Shown here piece by piece: positions 38,947-47,678 of a DNA stretch of 64,000 bases (positions are counted from its first letter, which is position 1; each line of letters opens with the position of its first letter). A program made the position numbers and the translations under genes. Source of the stretch: Orenia metallireducens (GTDB lineage Bacteria > Bacillota > Halanaerobiia > Halobacteroidales > Halobacteroidaceae). The notes under the pieces were generated by a model. That model was not told where the DNA came from. It saw nothing but the letters and a program-made list of their open reading frames with translations, and searched no databases. The stretch is taken from NCBI RefSeq assembly GCF_003001995.1, contig NZ_PVNB01000003.1, positions 1 through 64,000 on the forward strand, in the 5' to 3' direction.

Positions 38947-40968
38947 TTATTCATTATTATCCGCCTTCAAAATCGCTACATTATAACCTTCTACATTAAT
39001 TTTAATCTTTCCATGCTCTACCTGATACTCTTTATTTGATAACAGTTCTATAAAAAGATCTATATCTATAGCTAGCTCTTCTAAGTCAAACTCTAGCTCA
39101 GCACTTAAATTACTATTATTAAAGATAACTAATAACTGATTATCTTCTTTTTTACGGGTGAAGGCATAGATATTATTGATTGCATCCTTCTTAATTAAAG
39201 TAAAATCACCAGTCCTCAAAGCTATATTATCCTTGCGAATAGCAATTAAGCTCTTATACCATTCAAACATATCTCTGTCCTGTCTTTGTTCATCCCAAAT
39301 CATTGTTCGTCTACAATCGGGATCACCGCCACCCTCCATAGCTAGCTCATCACCATAATAAATCATTGGAGCTCCTAGGTAAGTCATTTGGAAGGCGACT
39401 GCTAACTTATGGCGAGTTTTATCCCCATGTGAAATAGTTAAAACACGCCCTGTATCATGACTATCTAATAAATTTAATGATGCAGCTTGAGCAGGTGACT
39501 TATATAAGGTTCTAACCTTAGCTAGCCTGTCCTCAAAAGTATTGACATTAATCTTTCTTCTAGAGAAGAAATCCCAAACAGATGTTGCAAATAGATAATT
39601 CATTACACCATCAAACTGCTCTCCACTTAGCCAAGGGGTGGCATCATGCCATACCTCTCCTACTATATAAGCCTCAGGATTTGCCTCTTTGACTACCTTT
39701 CTAAATTCCCTCCAAAAATAATGATCAACCTCATCAGCAACATCCAATCGCCAACCATCTATTCCAACCTCTTCAATCCAATAGCGAGCTACTTCTAATA
39801 AATACTCCCTTACCTCTGGGTTAGCAGTCTTTAATTTAGGCATTGACCAAACACCATTGGCGAAGGTTTCATAATTAGGATAAATAACCTTAGCTAATTC
39901 ATCAACTTCAGTTGCTCTCTCCCAGAGTTGATGAGCATCTAACTTAGATATATCTTCACCTTTATTCCTCTCTTCTACAAGATAAGCTACCAATCCCAAA
40001 ACATACTCTTTATCCTCCTGACTCTCCAGCTCTAACTTTGCAATTATCTCTTCTTGCAAAGTAGTTAAACTAGGTGAGTCTGATTGAAGTAGCTTCTCTA
40101 TAACCTTATTTATCATCCCTCTAGTAGAGCTAGGAGTTTTCTTAACAGGAAAACCATCAAGATAATACCAATCCTTATATTTAGAATCTTCGCCCTTCTC
40201 TATTATATCTTGAAAAGCAAAAAATTCATTACTAGTATGATTAAATACTCCATCAAAGATAACCTTAATTCCACGTTGATGAGCCTGATTAATCAGCTCT
40301 TTACAGGTATCTATATCACCAAGCTCTGGATCAATCTCCATATAATCGACAATATCGTACCTGTGATTGGTAGATGATTTGAAAACAGGGGTCAAATAAA
40401 TTGCTGTAATACCCAAGTTCTCTAAATAATCTAGTTTCTGAATAATTCCTGCCAGATCTCCTCCATAGAAGGAATGCCACTGTGGCATCTCATTCCAATC
40501 TGTCAATTTATTAGTGTTAATAGTTGGATCACCATTATAGAATCTATCAGGAAATATTTGATAAAACACAGCATCTTTAACCCAGTTAGGTGTATCAAAA
40601 TAATCCTTCTCACAGATATATGTATATTGAAAACACCCATTATAATCAATTACATCTTTAGCAAAGCCATAACTAGAATAATAACACTGCTCTTCACCAT
40701 CATCTAATAAAAAATAATATTTAAATCTCTTCTTAGAGAATTGCATCTCTACTCTAAAGTAGTCAAAAAGCTCATCTGAACTATACTTGTTCAACTCAAG
40801 GGTAAAGCGGGGTAAATTATTATCCCAATCTCTAAATCTCTCATCATAAAATACATGTACCTTCTTTAAATCACCTTTTTTTGCCCTTAATTGTATAAAT
40901 AGTTTATCATCAGCGACTGGATAAGCATAGTTTCCATAAGGTTGGTGATAAATTGCTTCCTTTAACAT
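38947..40968 (-). CDS. Cyclomaltodextrinase / neopullulanase-type GH13 enzyme
   Basis: It hydrolyses cyclodextrins, pullulan or maltooligosaccharides in the cytoplasm, with no signal peptide. The N-terminal CBM34-like domain (about 1-120) is followed by the GH13 barrel: DAVFYQIFPDRF, FDGVFNHT, nucleophile Asp in GWRLDVAD (about 409), acid/base Glu in IVGEVWHD (about 438), and LLDSHDTGR. A C-terminal beta domain completes it. A stretch of about 88 residues (about 278-365, genomic 39874-40137) replaces the short link usually found between the FP-x and MPKL segments. AAGGAGGA before ATG 40968 decides the start over an upstream in-frame codon. A cre-like palindrome lies just upstream. Confidence 0.9.
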   Translation of the reverse strand: MLKEAIYHQPYGNYAYPVADDKLFIQLRAKKGDLKKVHVFYDERFRDWDNNLPRFTLELNKYSSDELFDYFRVEMQFSKKRFKYYFLLDDGEEQCYYSSYGFAKDVIDYNGCFQYTYICEKDYFDTPNWVKDAVFYQIFPDRFYNGDPTINTNKLTDWNEMPQWHSFYGGDLAGIIQKLDYLENLGITAIYLTPVFKSSTNHRYDIVDYMEIDPELGDIDTCKELINQAHQRGIKVIFDGVFNHTSNEFFAFQDIIEKGEDSKYKDWYYLDGFPVKKTPSSTRGMINKVIEKLLQSDSPSLTTLQEEIIAKLELESQEDKEYVLGLVAYLVEERNKGEDISKLDAHQLWERATEVDELAKVIYPNYETFANGVWSMPKLKTANPEVREYLLEVARYWIEEVGIDGWRLDVADEVDHYFWREFRKVVKEANPEAYIVGEVWHDATPWLSGEQFDGVMNYLFATSVWDFFSRRKINVNTFEDRLAKVRTLYKSPAQAASLNLLDSHDTGRVLTISHGDKTRHKLAVAFQMTYLGAPMIYYGDELAMEGGGDPDCRRTMIWDEQRQDRDMFEWYKSLIAIRKDNIALRTGDFTLIKKDAINNIYAFTRKKEDNQLLVIFNNSNLSAELEFDLEELAIDIDLFIELLSNKEYQVEHGKIKINVEGYNVAILKADNNE

Positions 40969-40989
40969 AATTAATCCTCCTTTACGTAA

Positions 40990-41003
40990 TGGAAACACTT
41001 CCA
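40990..41003. promoter_or_regulatory. cre-like palindrome before the GH13 gene
   Basis: TGGAAACACTTCCA has the 14-bp layout of CcpA/LacI-family sites, though it departs from the core CG. It lies about 20 bp before the start codon. Either carbon catabolite control or another LacI-type regulator could act there. Confidence 0.5.
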
Positions 41004-41101
41004 AAACAAAAGACAATACCATGTCCCGATAAAATTTAATAAATGATTATTTATCTTATTTATTCTCTATATCCTTTGAATAGTCCTGCAAAAAATAAAA
41101 A

Positions 41102-41177
41102 TGGCTCCCCGAGCAGGACTCGAACCTGCGACTCGATGGTTAACAGCCATCTGCTCTACCAACTGAGCTATCGGGGA
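41102..41177 (-). tRNA. tRNA-Asn (anticodon GTT)
   Basis: The 76-nt cloverleaf has acceptor stem TCCCCGA / TCGGGGA, D-arm AGCTCAGTTGGTAGAGC, anticodon stem GATGG / CCATC with loop CTGTTAA (anticodon GTT), and T-loop GGTTCGAGTCC. The 3' CCA is encoded. Confidence 0.97.
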
Positions 41178-41212
41178 ACAACAAAAATTAACTATCTTTA
41201 TTTTATATCTTA

Positions 41213-41241
41213 ATTATAAAACAATCTCTACCACCTGTCAA
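41213..41241 (-). promoter_or_regulatory. Consensus promoter of tRNA-Asn
   Basis: TTGACA (41236-41241) and TATAAT (41213-41218) with a 17-bp spacer: a perfect housekeeping promoter about 35 bp before the tRNA. Confidence 0.9.
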
Positions 41242-41315
41242 CTGTGAAATTATTGTATCTATGGTGATTATTATGAATTAGTACTAAAGCTCTATTTATT
41301 CAAATTTGAACTCAC

Positions 41316-41954
41316 TCAGATCTCTTTATCTTGACTTTTAAGCTCTAGATATCTATCATAAGCCTTCTTTATTTTCAAAAAATCCTTCCAAACAGGTAAC
41401 TTCTTCTTTTCATCTCTTAATAATGCGGCTGGATGAAAGGTGGGTAAAAAATAATATCCCTTAGACTCAAACCATCTTCCCCTCATTCTAGTAATACGCC
41501 CATTGGGATCTAATAATCCACGTAATGCAGTTGAACCTAATGGAACTATAATCTTTGGATTGACCAATTTAATCTCCTGAGCTAAAATCCATAAACAGCT
41601 CTTCATCTCATTAATTGTTGGTTGGCGATTTCCAGGAGGGCGACATTTAACCACATTAGTAATATAGATATCCTCACGTTCAATCTCAGCAGCCTCTAAT
41701 ATCTTATTTAGTAGCCGCCCTGCTTTACCAACAAAAGGAATGCCTTCTCTATCCTCATCAGCACCAGGTCCTTCCCCTATTAGCATTAGACCAGTATTAG
41801 AATTACCACTACCAAAGACAACCTGTGTAGCCTGATCACATAGAGCACAGCGTTGGCATTTAGTAGCTATAGATTTTAGCTCCTCTAATGATTCAAATCT
41901 ACTCTCATCCTTTTGATCAAATAGCTCCAATTGCTCTTTGGAATAAAATAACAT
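41316..41954 (-). CDS. Type-4 uracil-DNA glycosylase with [4Fe-4S] cluster
   Basis: It removes uracil from DNA to start base excision repair. Cysteines in KCQRCALC and later in KCRPPGNRQP and KSCLW fit the family-4 cluster. The active-site segment GEGPGADEDREGIPFVGKAG and the C-terminal FHPAALLR are diagnostic. It has about 212 residues. GGAG seven bases before ATG 41954 decides the start over the preceding TTG. It lies downstream of a terminator ending the 42030 gene. Confidence 0.94.
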   Translation of the reverse strand: MLFYSKEQLELFDQKDESRFESLEELKSIATKCQRCALCDQATQVVFGSGNSNTGLMLIGEGPGADEDREGIPFVGKAGRLLNKILEAAEIEREDIYITNVVKCRPPGNRQPTINEMKSCLWILAQEIKLVNPKIIVPLGSTALRGLLDPNGRITRMRGRWFESKGYYFLPTFHPAALLRDEKKKLPVWKDFLKIKKAYDRYLELKSQDKEI

Positions 41955-41979
41955 CAAACCACTCCTGTATAACTTAATA

Positions 41980-42010
41980 ATAAAAAACCAGTAGTTCTAC
42001 TGGTTTTGAC
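41980..42010 (-). terminator. Terminator of the 42030 gene
   Basis: AAAACCAGTAG pairs with CTACTGGTTTT, with a TTATTATT tail on the minus strand. Confidence 0.8.
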
Positions 42011-42029
42011 AGATTTTCTATTCTCTTAA

Positions 42030-42611
42030 TTAGACTAAGAAATTAGGATAAGGTTGCATTAGATTATACAAATCAGCCTTCTTCTCATCTAATTCCTCTA
42101 CTAAAATTGTCTTCCAATCTAAATTCCCTTTATTCTCAGTCAATAAGTAATCTAAATGCTTGTACAATTGACTGAATTCTTTCTTTTCTAGTAGTAACTT
42201 CTCTTCATAAAACCATTTACCTATACTTATTAATATATTGATATTCTCTTGATTAAGTTGAAACAGCCTCTTCTCTTTTAATTTAAGAGATCGTTCTAAA
42301 CGTAGCTTCTGTTCTTTTGCATTCTCTTTAGTCTGTTGATTTAAATAGACCAAATTTTCCAGTTTCAACTCCACATTGCTAACCTCTTCTTTTAAATTGA
42401 AGATGCGATTTTGAAGTTGATTACATAGTAATAAATTATTAATTACTAAAGTTAATAGATCTTTTATATCGACATTTAATTTATAATCATAATTTAAGAT
42501 AATTTCTGAATAGTTCTTTACAACCAAACAGCCTAATGAGATAAATATGTTCTTTATATCACAATTACTGATCTTAAACTCCTTATATTTATCTATAGCC
42601 AAATTTAACAT
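42030..42611 (-). CDS. Uncharacterised coiled-coil protein
   Basis: I do not recognise a family. The 193 residues are rich in Leu, Lys, Glu and Asn. The first 75 residues are helical and moderately hydrophobic (NCDIKNIFISLGCLVV, DLLTLVINNLLL). A long coiled coil spans about 75-130, and the C-terminal 60 residues include DWKTILVEELDEKKADLYNLM. No signal peptide, transmembrane helix or metal motif is seen. The ribosome site is weak and distant (GTGGGGG). It has its own terminator and faces away from the ylqG-like gene across a 419-bp AT-rich gap (42612-43030) in which I see no clear element. Confidence 0.6.
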   Translation of the reverse strand: MLNLAIDKYKEFKISNCDIKNIFISLGCLVVKNYSEIILNYDYKLNVDIKDLLTLVINNLLLCNQLQNRIFNLKEEVSNVELKLENLVYLNQQTKENAKEQKLRLERSLKLKEKRLFQLNQENINILISIGKWFYEEKLLLEKKEFSQLYKHLDYLLTENKGNLDWKTILVEELDEKKADLYNLMQPYPNFLV

Positions 42612-43030
42612 TAGATGAATCAGCCCCCACTTATCAAACTTATTAAAATCAGTTAACTCCGTAGAAGAATTACTAGTTATAATAATTACGAAATTTCCTG
42701 AAACCCTTACAGCATTGAATTCAACTTAAAAACCTAGAATAAATGATTTATTATTTAAAGAAGGTTTGTAACTAAAAATATAGAATTTATTGATTAAGAA
42801 AGTAATGATTACTCCCATTAACTAATTAATTAGGATTTAGACACCATCCATTTCTTACTGCTTGTCCAATTAAATATTTAAATAAATTAATCTTATGATA
42901 TAGAATTATTAGGACAAATCCTGATGTATTATTTACTAATCTTTGCTTCTATACTAAAGATAAAGCTTGTAAATAATTATTGGAGAATCTTAAAATTATA
43001 GATATTTTGAATATCTTGAGAGGTGATGTT

Positions 43031-44539
43031 ATGATTAGAATAAATAATAATCCAATACTAAATAAGTATAACTTAAATAAGGATAAAATGTCAAATTCAA
43101 TTAAAGAAGATATAGGTCAATATAAGAAGAATTCTTTAACTATCGACGAATTACTACATAATTTAAAGCTAGAATTAAATAAGACTAATCGGGCGATTTT
43201 AATAGAGTTAATTAAAACAAATATGCCCTTAAAAGAAGATTTCTTTATAGATATTAGCAAATTTCTCGATAGTTTTGATAATGATGCTGAAATGAATCTC
43301 CAAGCAAAGATAAAGGTTGCCTTATTATTAAAGAAGTTAAATCTACCACTTAATATGAAATTCTTCAACTTATTTAAAGAGAATACTGAATTAAAGGATG
43401 AATTATTAAAGGAATTAAACAATTGGACTAATAAAGCTACTTTAGCTAACGTTACAGACAAAGAAGAAAGTTCTCAAAAGATAAGCAAGCTCCTTAAAGA
43501 ATTCAATGTAGAAGAGAATCCTAAGAATAAAGAAATTCTAAAATCAATGTCAAAGTTTGAGCTGGAACTAAATAAAGAGAACTTTATTAGTATCTCTAAA
43601 GAGCTTAGCAGCTCTGATTCTAAGCAAATACAGCTTGTAACACTACTTAAGAAGCTACAATTACCAATTAATAACCAAGCTTTAAAGGAGTTATTCTCCC
43701 AACTAAAGCTTAATAATTCAGATAGTCTAGCTACATCTATGAAAAAATTAATTTCTACTTTACTAGTTAATGAGTCTAAACCTGACTCTTCTGCTTTAAT
43801 CTTGCCTAAAATTAAAGAAATAATTGACCAGAACCCAAAGATACTTGTTGAAATCAAGGAAGCTTTACCCAAAAAGGACTTTGAACTTTTAAGTAAGAAG
43901 ATCAACCTCTCTGCTGAAGATGAGGTTAAAATTTTAAAGAAGATTGTTAAAGAAGAATTAAGCCAAAAGATAATTACTCCAAATAACTTAACAGTGGAGA
44001 ATTTAAAAGACTCTTTAACGACTCTTAATTCCAATAATGATAAAGCTGATAAACTCTTAAAGACGCTATTCCATCTTACAGCTGATAATAGCTCTGAGGA
44101 AGTAGCGCAAAGCAGTGATAAGCTGCTAAAGCAGTTACTTGTCCAGCGAACACTTAATTACAATAATGACATAACAACCCTCTTCTTACCCTTCTTTATC
44201 GAAGAGAATATTAATTTGGCTGAAATCAAAGTCAACCATGAGGGTAAGAACAGCTCTTCAGAAAATGATGACTTAAATTTATCCTTTGCTGTAAGAACTC
44301 CTAAACTTGGCGAGGTAGAGATCAAACTCAAGATTAAGGATAAACAGCTTAATGGGTTGTTAAATACTGATAACTCTAAAACTTTAAAACTCTTACAGGA
44401 AAATCTAAATCTATTAAGATCAAATCTAGGAGAGAGTGACTATCAAGTAAACTACCTTGCCTGCAAATTATTAGAACAAGAAGTACTCACTTCTAATCAA
44501 GAGGAGATAAAGATGACCAATGTCGATTTTAAAATTTAA
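43031..44539 (+). CDS. YlqG-like protein with FliK-type C-terminal domain
   Basis: This is a hydrophilic, low-complexity protein of about 502 residues, rich in Lys, Leu, Asn and Ser. The last 90 residues resemble the flagellar hook-length control (FliK) C-terminal fold: RTPKLGEVEIKLKIKDKQLNGLL, then LLQENLNLLRSNLGESDYQV. It is followed by a FlhB-C-like gene, which matches the ylqG-ylqH pair of B. subtilis outside the flagellar locus. AGAGGTGA before ATG 43031 decides the start over an upstream TTG frame. The role is unknown. It is not a complete flagellar gene set, since no other fli or flh gene is near. Confidence 0.7.
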   Translation: MIRINNNPILNKYNLNKDKMSNSIKEDIGQYKKNSLTIDELLHNLKLELNKTNRAILIELIKTNMPLKEDFFIDISKFLDSFDNDAEMNLQAKIKVALLLKKLNLPLNMKFFNLFKENTELKDELLKELNNWTNKATLANVTDKEESSQKISKLLKEFNVEENPKNKEILKSMSKFELELNKENFISISKELSSSDSKQIQLVTLLKKLQLPINNQALKELFSQLKLNNSDSLATSMKKLISTLLVNESKPDSSALILPKIKEIIDQNPKILVEIKEALPKKDFELLSKKINLSAEDEVKILKKIVKEELSQKIITPNNLTVENLKDSLTTLNSNNDKADKLLKTLFHLTADNSSEEVAQSSDKLLKQLLVQRTLNYNNDITTLFLPFFIEENINLAEIKVNHEGKNSSSENDDLNLSFAVRTPKLGEVEIKLKIKDKQLNGLLNTDNSKTLKLLQENLNLLRSNLGESDYQVNYLACKLLEQEVLTSNQEEIKMTNVDFKI

Positions 44540-44585
44540 TTAATTAAAAGATTTAAGCCTTAATCTTGAAAGTAGGTGAATTAAA

Positions 44586-44864
44586 TTGAAGAAGAAAAAT
44601 AAACAAGAGATACAAGAAGAAGCTGTTGCTTTAAAATATAATTCAGAAGAGGATTTTGCACCAATTGTTATTGCTAAAGGAAGAGGAGAAATAGCTGAAG
44701 AGATTATAAAAAAGGCCAAAGATTGTGAAATCCCTATCAAAGAAGATAGGGATTTAGTCCAAGTACTCTTACAACTACAATTAGGCGAAGAGATACCCGA
44801 AGAGCTTTATGCTGTAGTAGCAGAGATTTTAAAGTTTATCTATAGCTTAGAAGAATTAATTTAG
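44586..44864 (+). CDS. FlhB cytoplasmic-domain homologue (YlqH-like)
   Basis: These 92 residues match the cytosolic C-terminal half of FlhB/YscU export-gate proteins without the membrane part: VALKYNSEEDFAPIVIAKGRGEIAEEIIKKAKDCEIPIKEDRDLVQVLLQLQLGEEIPEELY. The NPTH autocleavage motif of true FlhB is not present. It starts at TTG with GTAGGTGA before it and follows the ylqG-like gene after 46 bp. Its TAG stop overlaps the stop codon of nth on the other strand by 2 bp. Confidence 0.85.
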   Translation: MKKKNKQEIQEEAVALKYNSEEDFAPIVIAKGRGEIAEEIIKKAKDCEIPIKEDRDLVQVLLQLQLGEEIPEELYAVVAEILKFIYSLEELI

Positions 44865-45517
44865 CCCTCTTTCTGCTCAAGTTGCTGATAATAATTACAA
44901 TAATCTTTAACAGGACACTCTAAGCATTTAGGTCGCCTTGCTTTACAGATATTTCTTCCATGAAATATCAACCAATGATGAGCAGGTGACCATAGCTTTT
45001 GGGGGATAACCTCCATTAAATCCTCTTCAGTCTCTCGCACATTCTCACTATCAGCTAAACCAATCCGATTAGAGACTCGAAAGACATGGGTATCAACGGC
45101 AATGGCATCCTTACCAAAGATAATACTTGTCACCACATTGGCTGTCTTGCGCCCTACTCCTGGTAGCTCCATCAACTCTTTTCGCTCTTTGGGTACTTGA
45201 CCACCATATTCATCTATTAGCATCTGACAGGCCTTTACAATATACTTACTCTTATTTCTATATAGACCTATCCCCTTAATATGCTCTTCTAACTCCTCTG
45301 GCTCTAAGGAAGCAAAATCTTGAGGAGTTTTAAACTTTTTAAATAAATCTTTAGTTACATTATTTACCTGTTTGTCGGTAGTTTGAGCCGACATAATTAC
45401 AGCTATTAACAGCTCAAAGGGATTATTATAATTTAATACCGTCTGGGGTTTATCATATGTATCCTTAAGTATCATTAATATCTCTTCTGCTTGTTGACTA
45501 CTCTTTAGATTCTTCAT
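44861..45517 (-). CDS. nth: Endonuclease III
   Basis: This DNA glycosylase/AP lyase acts on oxidised pyrimidines. It has 218 residues with the helix-hairpin-helix LMELPGVGRKTANVVTS, the catalytic Lys within that segment, the catalytic Asp in VDTHVFRVSNRIGL, and the C-terminal [4Fe-4S] cysteines (C-x6-C-x2-C-x5-C) in ICKARRPKCLECPVKDYC. It ends tail to tail with the YlqH-like gene and may be cotranscribed with the hydrolase gene upstream. Confidence 0.95.
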   Translation of the reverse strand: MKNLKSSQQAEEILMILKDTYDKPQTVLNYNNPFELLIAVIMSAQTTDKQVNNVTKDLFKKFKTPQDFASLEPEELEEHIKGIGLYRNKSKYIVKACQMLIDEYGGQVPKERKELMELPGVGRKTANVVTSIIFGKDAIAVDTHVFRVSNRIGLADSENVRETEEDLMEVIPQKLWSPAHHWLIFHGRNICKARRPKCLECPVKDYCNYYQQLEQKEG

Positions 45518-45581
45518 TTATCTTCCCTCCTCTGCTTATTAACTTATCCATTATCAGAGGAATTCCTTCATATTAATTCTT

Positions 45582-46397
45582 TTATTCAAATACTTCTTTA
45601 AGCCATCCTATACAGAGCTTCATCCAAGTAGCAACACGAGGATAAGTACCTATCTCACCATTATCTGTCTCTTTAGTTGCTAATGATAATCCATGAGGAC
45701 CCTTAGGGTAAAGATGGAATTCAAAAGGCACCTTCTTTTTACGCAGCTGTTGAATAAATAATAGACTATTCTCTACTGGGACAGATCTATCCTCAAGGGT
45801 ATGCCAGATAAAGGTTGGAGGTAAATCTTTATTGACTTGGGTCTCTAAAGACATCTCCTGTAATACTTCTGGCTCTGGTTTAGCTCCTAGTAGATTATTA
45901 AAAGAGCCTTGGTGAGCAAACTCTCCAGCTGTAATAACAGGATAGGATAATATTAAGGCATTAGGAGCATTCATCCCAATTTCAATACCTGGTATATCTA
46001 GATATGATTTTTGCCAATGTACACCTAGACTGGCTGCAAGATGACCACCAGCTGAAAAGCCACATACTGCAATTTTCTGAGGATCTAGCTTCCATTTATC
46101 AGCATTTTCCCGAATTATACAGATGGCACGTGATAGATCAAGTAAAGGCTGGGGATGCTTGTTAGGCGCTACACTATAATCCAAAACAAAAGCATGATAC
46201 CCTGCAGAGTTGAATTGTAAAGCTACCGGTTCACCTTCTCTCTTTGAAGTATATTCATATCCTCCCCCAGGACAGATGAGAACAGCACCTCTCTTTTCAT
46301 CTCCAGCTAAGATAAAGGTCTCTAAAGTGGGCTCAAAAGTGATTTTTTTACTTCCCAAAGAATTATTCTCCCATATTTTTATAATTTTATTGATCAA
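45582..46397 (-). CDS. Alpha/beta hydrolase, carbohydrate-esterase-like
   Basis: This 271-residue protein lacks a signal peptide. The oxyanion segment is LICPGGGYEYTS, the nucleophile elbow is CGFSAGGHLAASL (Ser in GFSAG), the acid Asp is in HTLEDRSVPVENS, and the His is in KGPHGLSLAT. This pattern fits the BD-FAE/acetyl-xylan-esterase-like group that deacetylates sugars, but the substrate is unproven. It starts at TTG with AAGGGGGA before it. It is followed by nth after 64 bp without a terminator. Confidence 0.82.
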   Translation of the reverse strand: MINKIIKIWENNSLGSKKITFEPTLETFILAGDEKRGAVLICPGGGYEYTSKREGEPVALQFNSAGYHAFVLDYSVAPNKHPQPLLDLSRAICIIRENADKWKLDPQKIAVCGFSAGGHLAASLGVHWQKSYLDIPGIEIGMNAPNALILSYPVITAGEFAHQGSFNNLLGAKPEPEVLQEMSLETQVNKDLPPTFIWHTLEDRSVPVENSLLFIQQLRKKKVPFEFHLYPKGPHGLSLATKETDNGEIGTYPRVATWMKLCIGWLKEVFE

Positions 46398-46594
46398 TTT
46401 AAATCCCCCTTAACTATAATTATTATATGGATATCGTTTTCCACATCAGTCTCTAACAAGTAATCTTAGATAAATATTGTTGTTCATCCTTATTTTATCA
46501 TTATCTAGATAGCTATTCAATTGCTATTATTTCTAATTCAACTCTAAAATCATCTCAATTGAAACTAGCTAATATTTATCAACTAAGAAAAGTA

Positions 46595-46621
46595 ACAATG
46601 AATTGTTCATATACATATTAT
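46595..46621 (+). promoter_or_regulatory. SigK-like promoter of the first YmaF gene
   Basis: GTAAC (AC at 46595-46596) is followed after 17 bp by CATATTAT (46614-46621), which fits CATANNNT. The pattern AC-N16/17-CATANNNT matches the known SigK consensus. Confidence 0.6.
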
Positions 46622-46646
46622 AAAGAAGATAAAAGGAGGGATTAAA

Positions 46647-46991
46647 ATGGGAAAGTACCCTGATGATGAAAGACCTGTTAGAGATAGGATATATCATCTA
46701 CATAGATATAAGGGGGTTACTTCCAATGAAGAGGAGCATGATCATACTTATGAAGCAGTAACAGGACCCCCTATCTATGAGAATAATACTCACTACCATG
46801 GTTATCACTCTACAACCAATGTTGTTCAAAGGCATAAGCATAGCTGCCAAGGAAGAACAGGACCAGCAATTCCAAATCTTGTTGGTCATATCCATCTACT
46901 TGATGGAAGAACAGATTTTGCAGATAATCATAGACACAACTATCAGAGTAAGACCTCCAATCCAATCATAAAAATTAGTGATGAAGACTGA
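46647..46991 (+). CDS. His-rich YmaF family protein (first copy)
   Basis: This 114-residue hydrophilic protein contains six HxH pairs (HLH, HDH, HYH, HKH, HIH, HRH) whose first residues are spaced 14, 18, 14, 18, 14 apart. Aromatic-x-G-x-T turns follow most of them. The 32-residue repeat suggests a beta-rich solenoid with regularly placed metal-binding His. YmaF is a Bacillus family of unknown function. The start MGKYP is shared with the next gene. AAAGGAGGG precedes the ATG. The SigK-like promoter suggests expression in the mother cell late in sporulation (inference). Confidence 0.8.
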   Translation: MGKYPDDERPVRDRIYHLHRYKGVTSNEEEHDHTYEAVTGPPIYENNTHYHGYHSTTNVVQRHKHSCQGRTGPAIPNLVGHIHLLDGRTDFADNHRHNYQSKTSNPIIKISDED

Positions 46992-47015
46992 TAACTAGTA
47001 TTTTAAAAATTTGTA

Positions 47016-47041
47016 ACCAATTATTATCTATCCCATATCAT
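47016..47041 (+). promoter_or_regulatory. SigK-like promoter of the second YmaF gene
   Basis: GTAAC (AC at 47016-47017), 16 bp, then CATATCAT (47034-47041). It fits AC-N16/17-CATANNNT. Confidence 0.62.
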
Positions 47042-47065
47042 AATCTTGAGAAAGGAGGACTATAA

Positions 47066-47503
47066 ATGGGTAAATATCAAAGAGATAGAGAACGTAGAAG
47101 AGATCCAAGGGATCCTGGATGTCCACGTAGACCAGGAAGAACAAAGAATGAAAATCCTGATTTTCCAGATTTTCCAGACTTCCCCGATTTTCCAGACATA
47201 CCTGAACCTGAAAGAAGACAGCATGTGCACAATTATCGTGGTATAACCTCTTATGATGATAGACACCGCCATCGGTTTGAAGGTCAAACTGGTAGACCTA
47301 TCCATAATGGAGATACCCATTACCATAACTACCAAGGTGTAACTACCACCGATGATGGGCATCAGCACCATTATCGGGGCAGAACTGGACCAGCAATTAA
47401 CACTAGACGTGGTCACATCCATGAGATGGCAGGAGAAACAAGCCTCAATGATGGACATCGCCATAATTATGAAGAGAGCACTTCTCGTCCAATTCCAGAA
47501 TAA
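47066..47503 (+). CDS. His-rich YmaF family protein with PDF repeats (second copy)
   Basis: This 145-residue paralogue of the preceding gene has an N-terminal extension: an Arg-rich start (MGKYQRDRERRRDPRDPG), then four to five PDF tripeptides (NPDFPDFPDFPDFPDIPEP). The six HxH pairs (HVH, HRH, HYH, HQH, HIH, HRH) repeat the spacing 14, 18, 14, 18, 14 exactly, with G-x-T turns between. AAAGGAGGA precedes the ATG. A structural role in a spore layer or metal binding is plausible but not shown. Confidence 0.8.
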   Translation: MGKYQRDRERRRDPRDPGCPRRPGRTKNENPDFPDFPDFPDFPDIPEPERRQHVHNYRGITSYDDRHRHRFEGQTGRPIHNGDTHYHNYQGVTTTDDGHQHHYRGRTGPAINTRRGHIHEMAGETSLNDGHRHNYEESTSRPIPE

Positions 47504-47510
47504 TTTCTGA

Positions 47511-47537
47511 TAAGCCACAGGTTTAAACCTGTGGCTC
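47511..47537 (+). terminator. Hairpin after the second YmaF gene
   Basis: The palindrome GCCACAGGTTTAAACCTGTGGC (47513-47534 region) lies 10 bp after the stop codon. The T-run after it is poor, so termination may be weak. Confidence 0.6.
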
Positions 47538-47678
47538 AATATTATAATAAAACAAATACAAAATCTTTAATAATTTCTATATAACATCATACTTATGCTT
47601 ATACTCAAACTCAATCTATTATACTATCTCCATTACCCTATAATTTTCCTATATTGAACTCCAACAAATATATTGGTA

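Noticed and set aside
43117-44034. Open frames of 114 and 186 codons on the minus strand inside the ylqG-like gene
   Set aside because: They are antisense shadows of a Leu/Lys/Asn-rich gene, are Ser/Leu/Phe-rich with no domain, and lack a ribosome site.
47060-47539. A 159-codon minus-strand frame across the second YmaF gene
   Set aside because: It is the complement of the His-rich repeat (His codons read as Met/Val). The plus-strand gene has a promoter, a ribosome site and a clear family.
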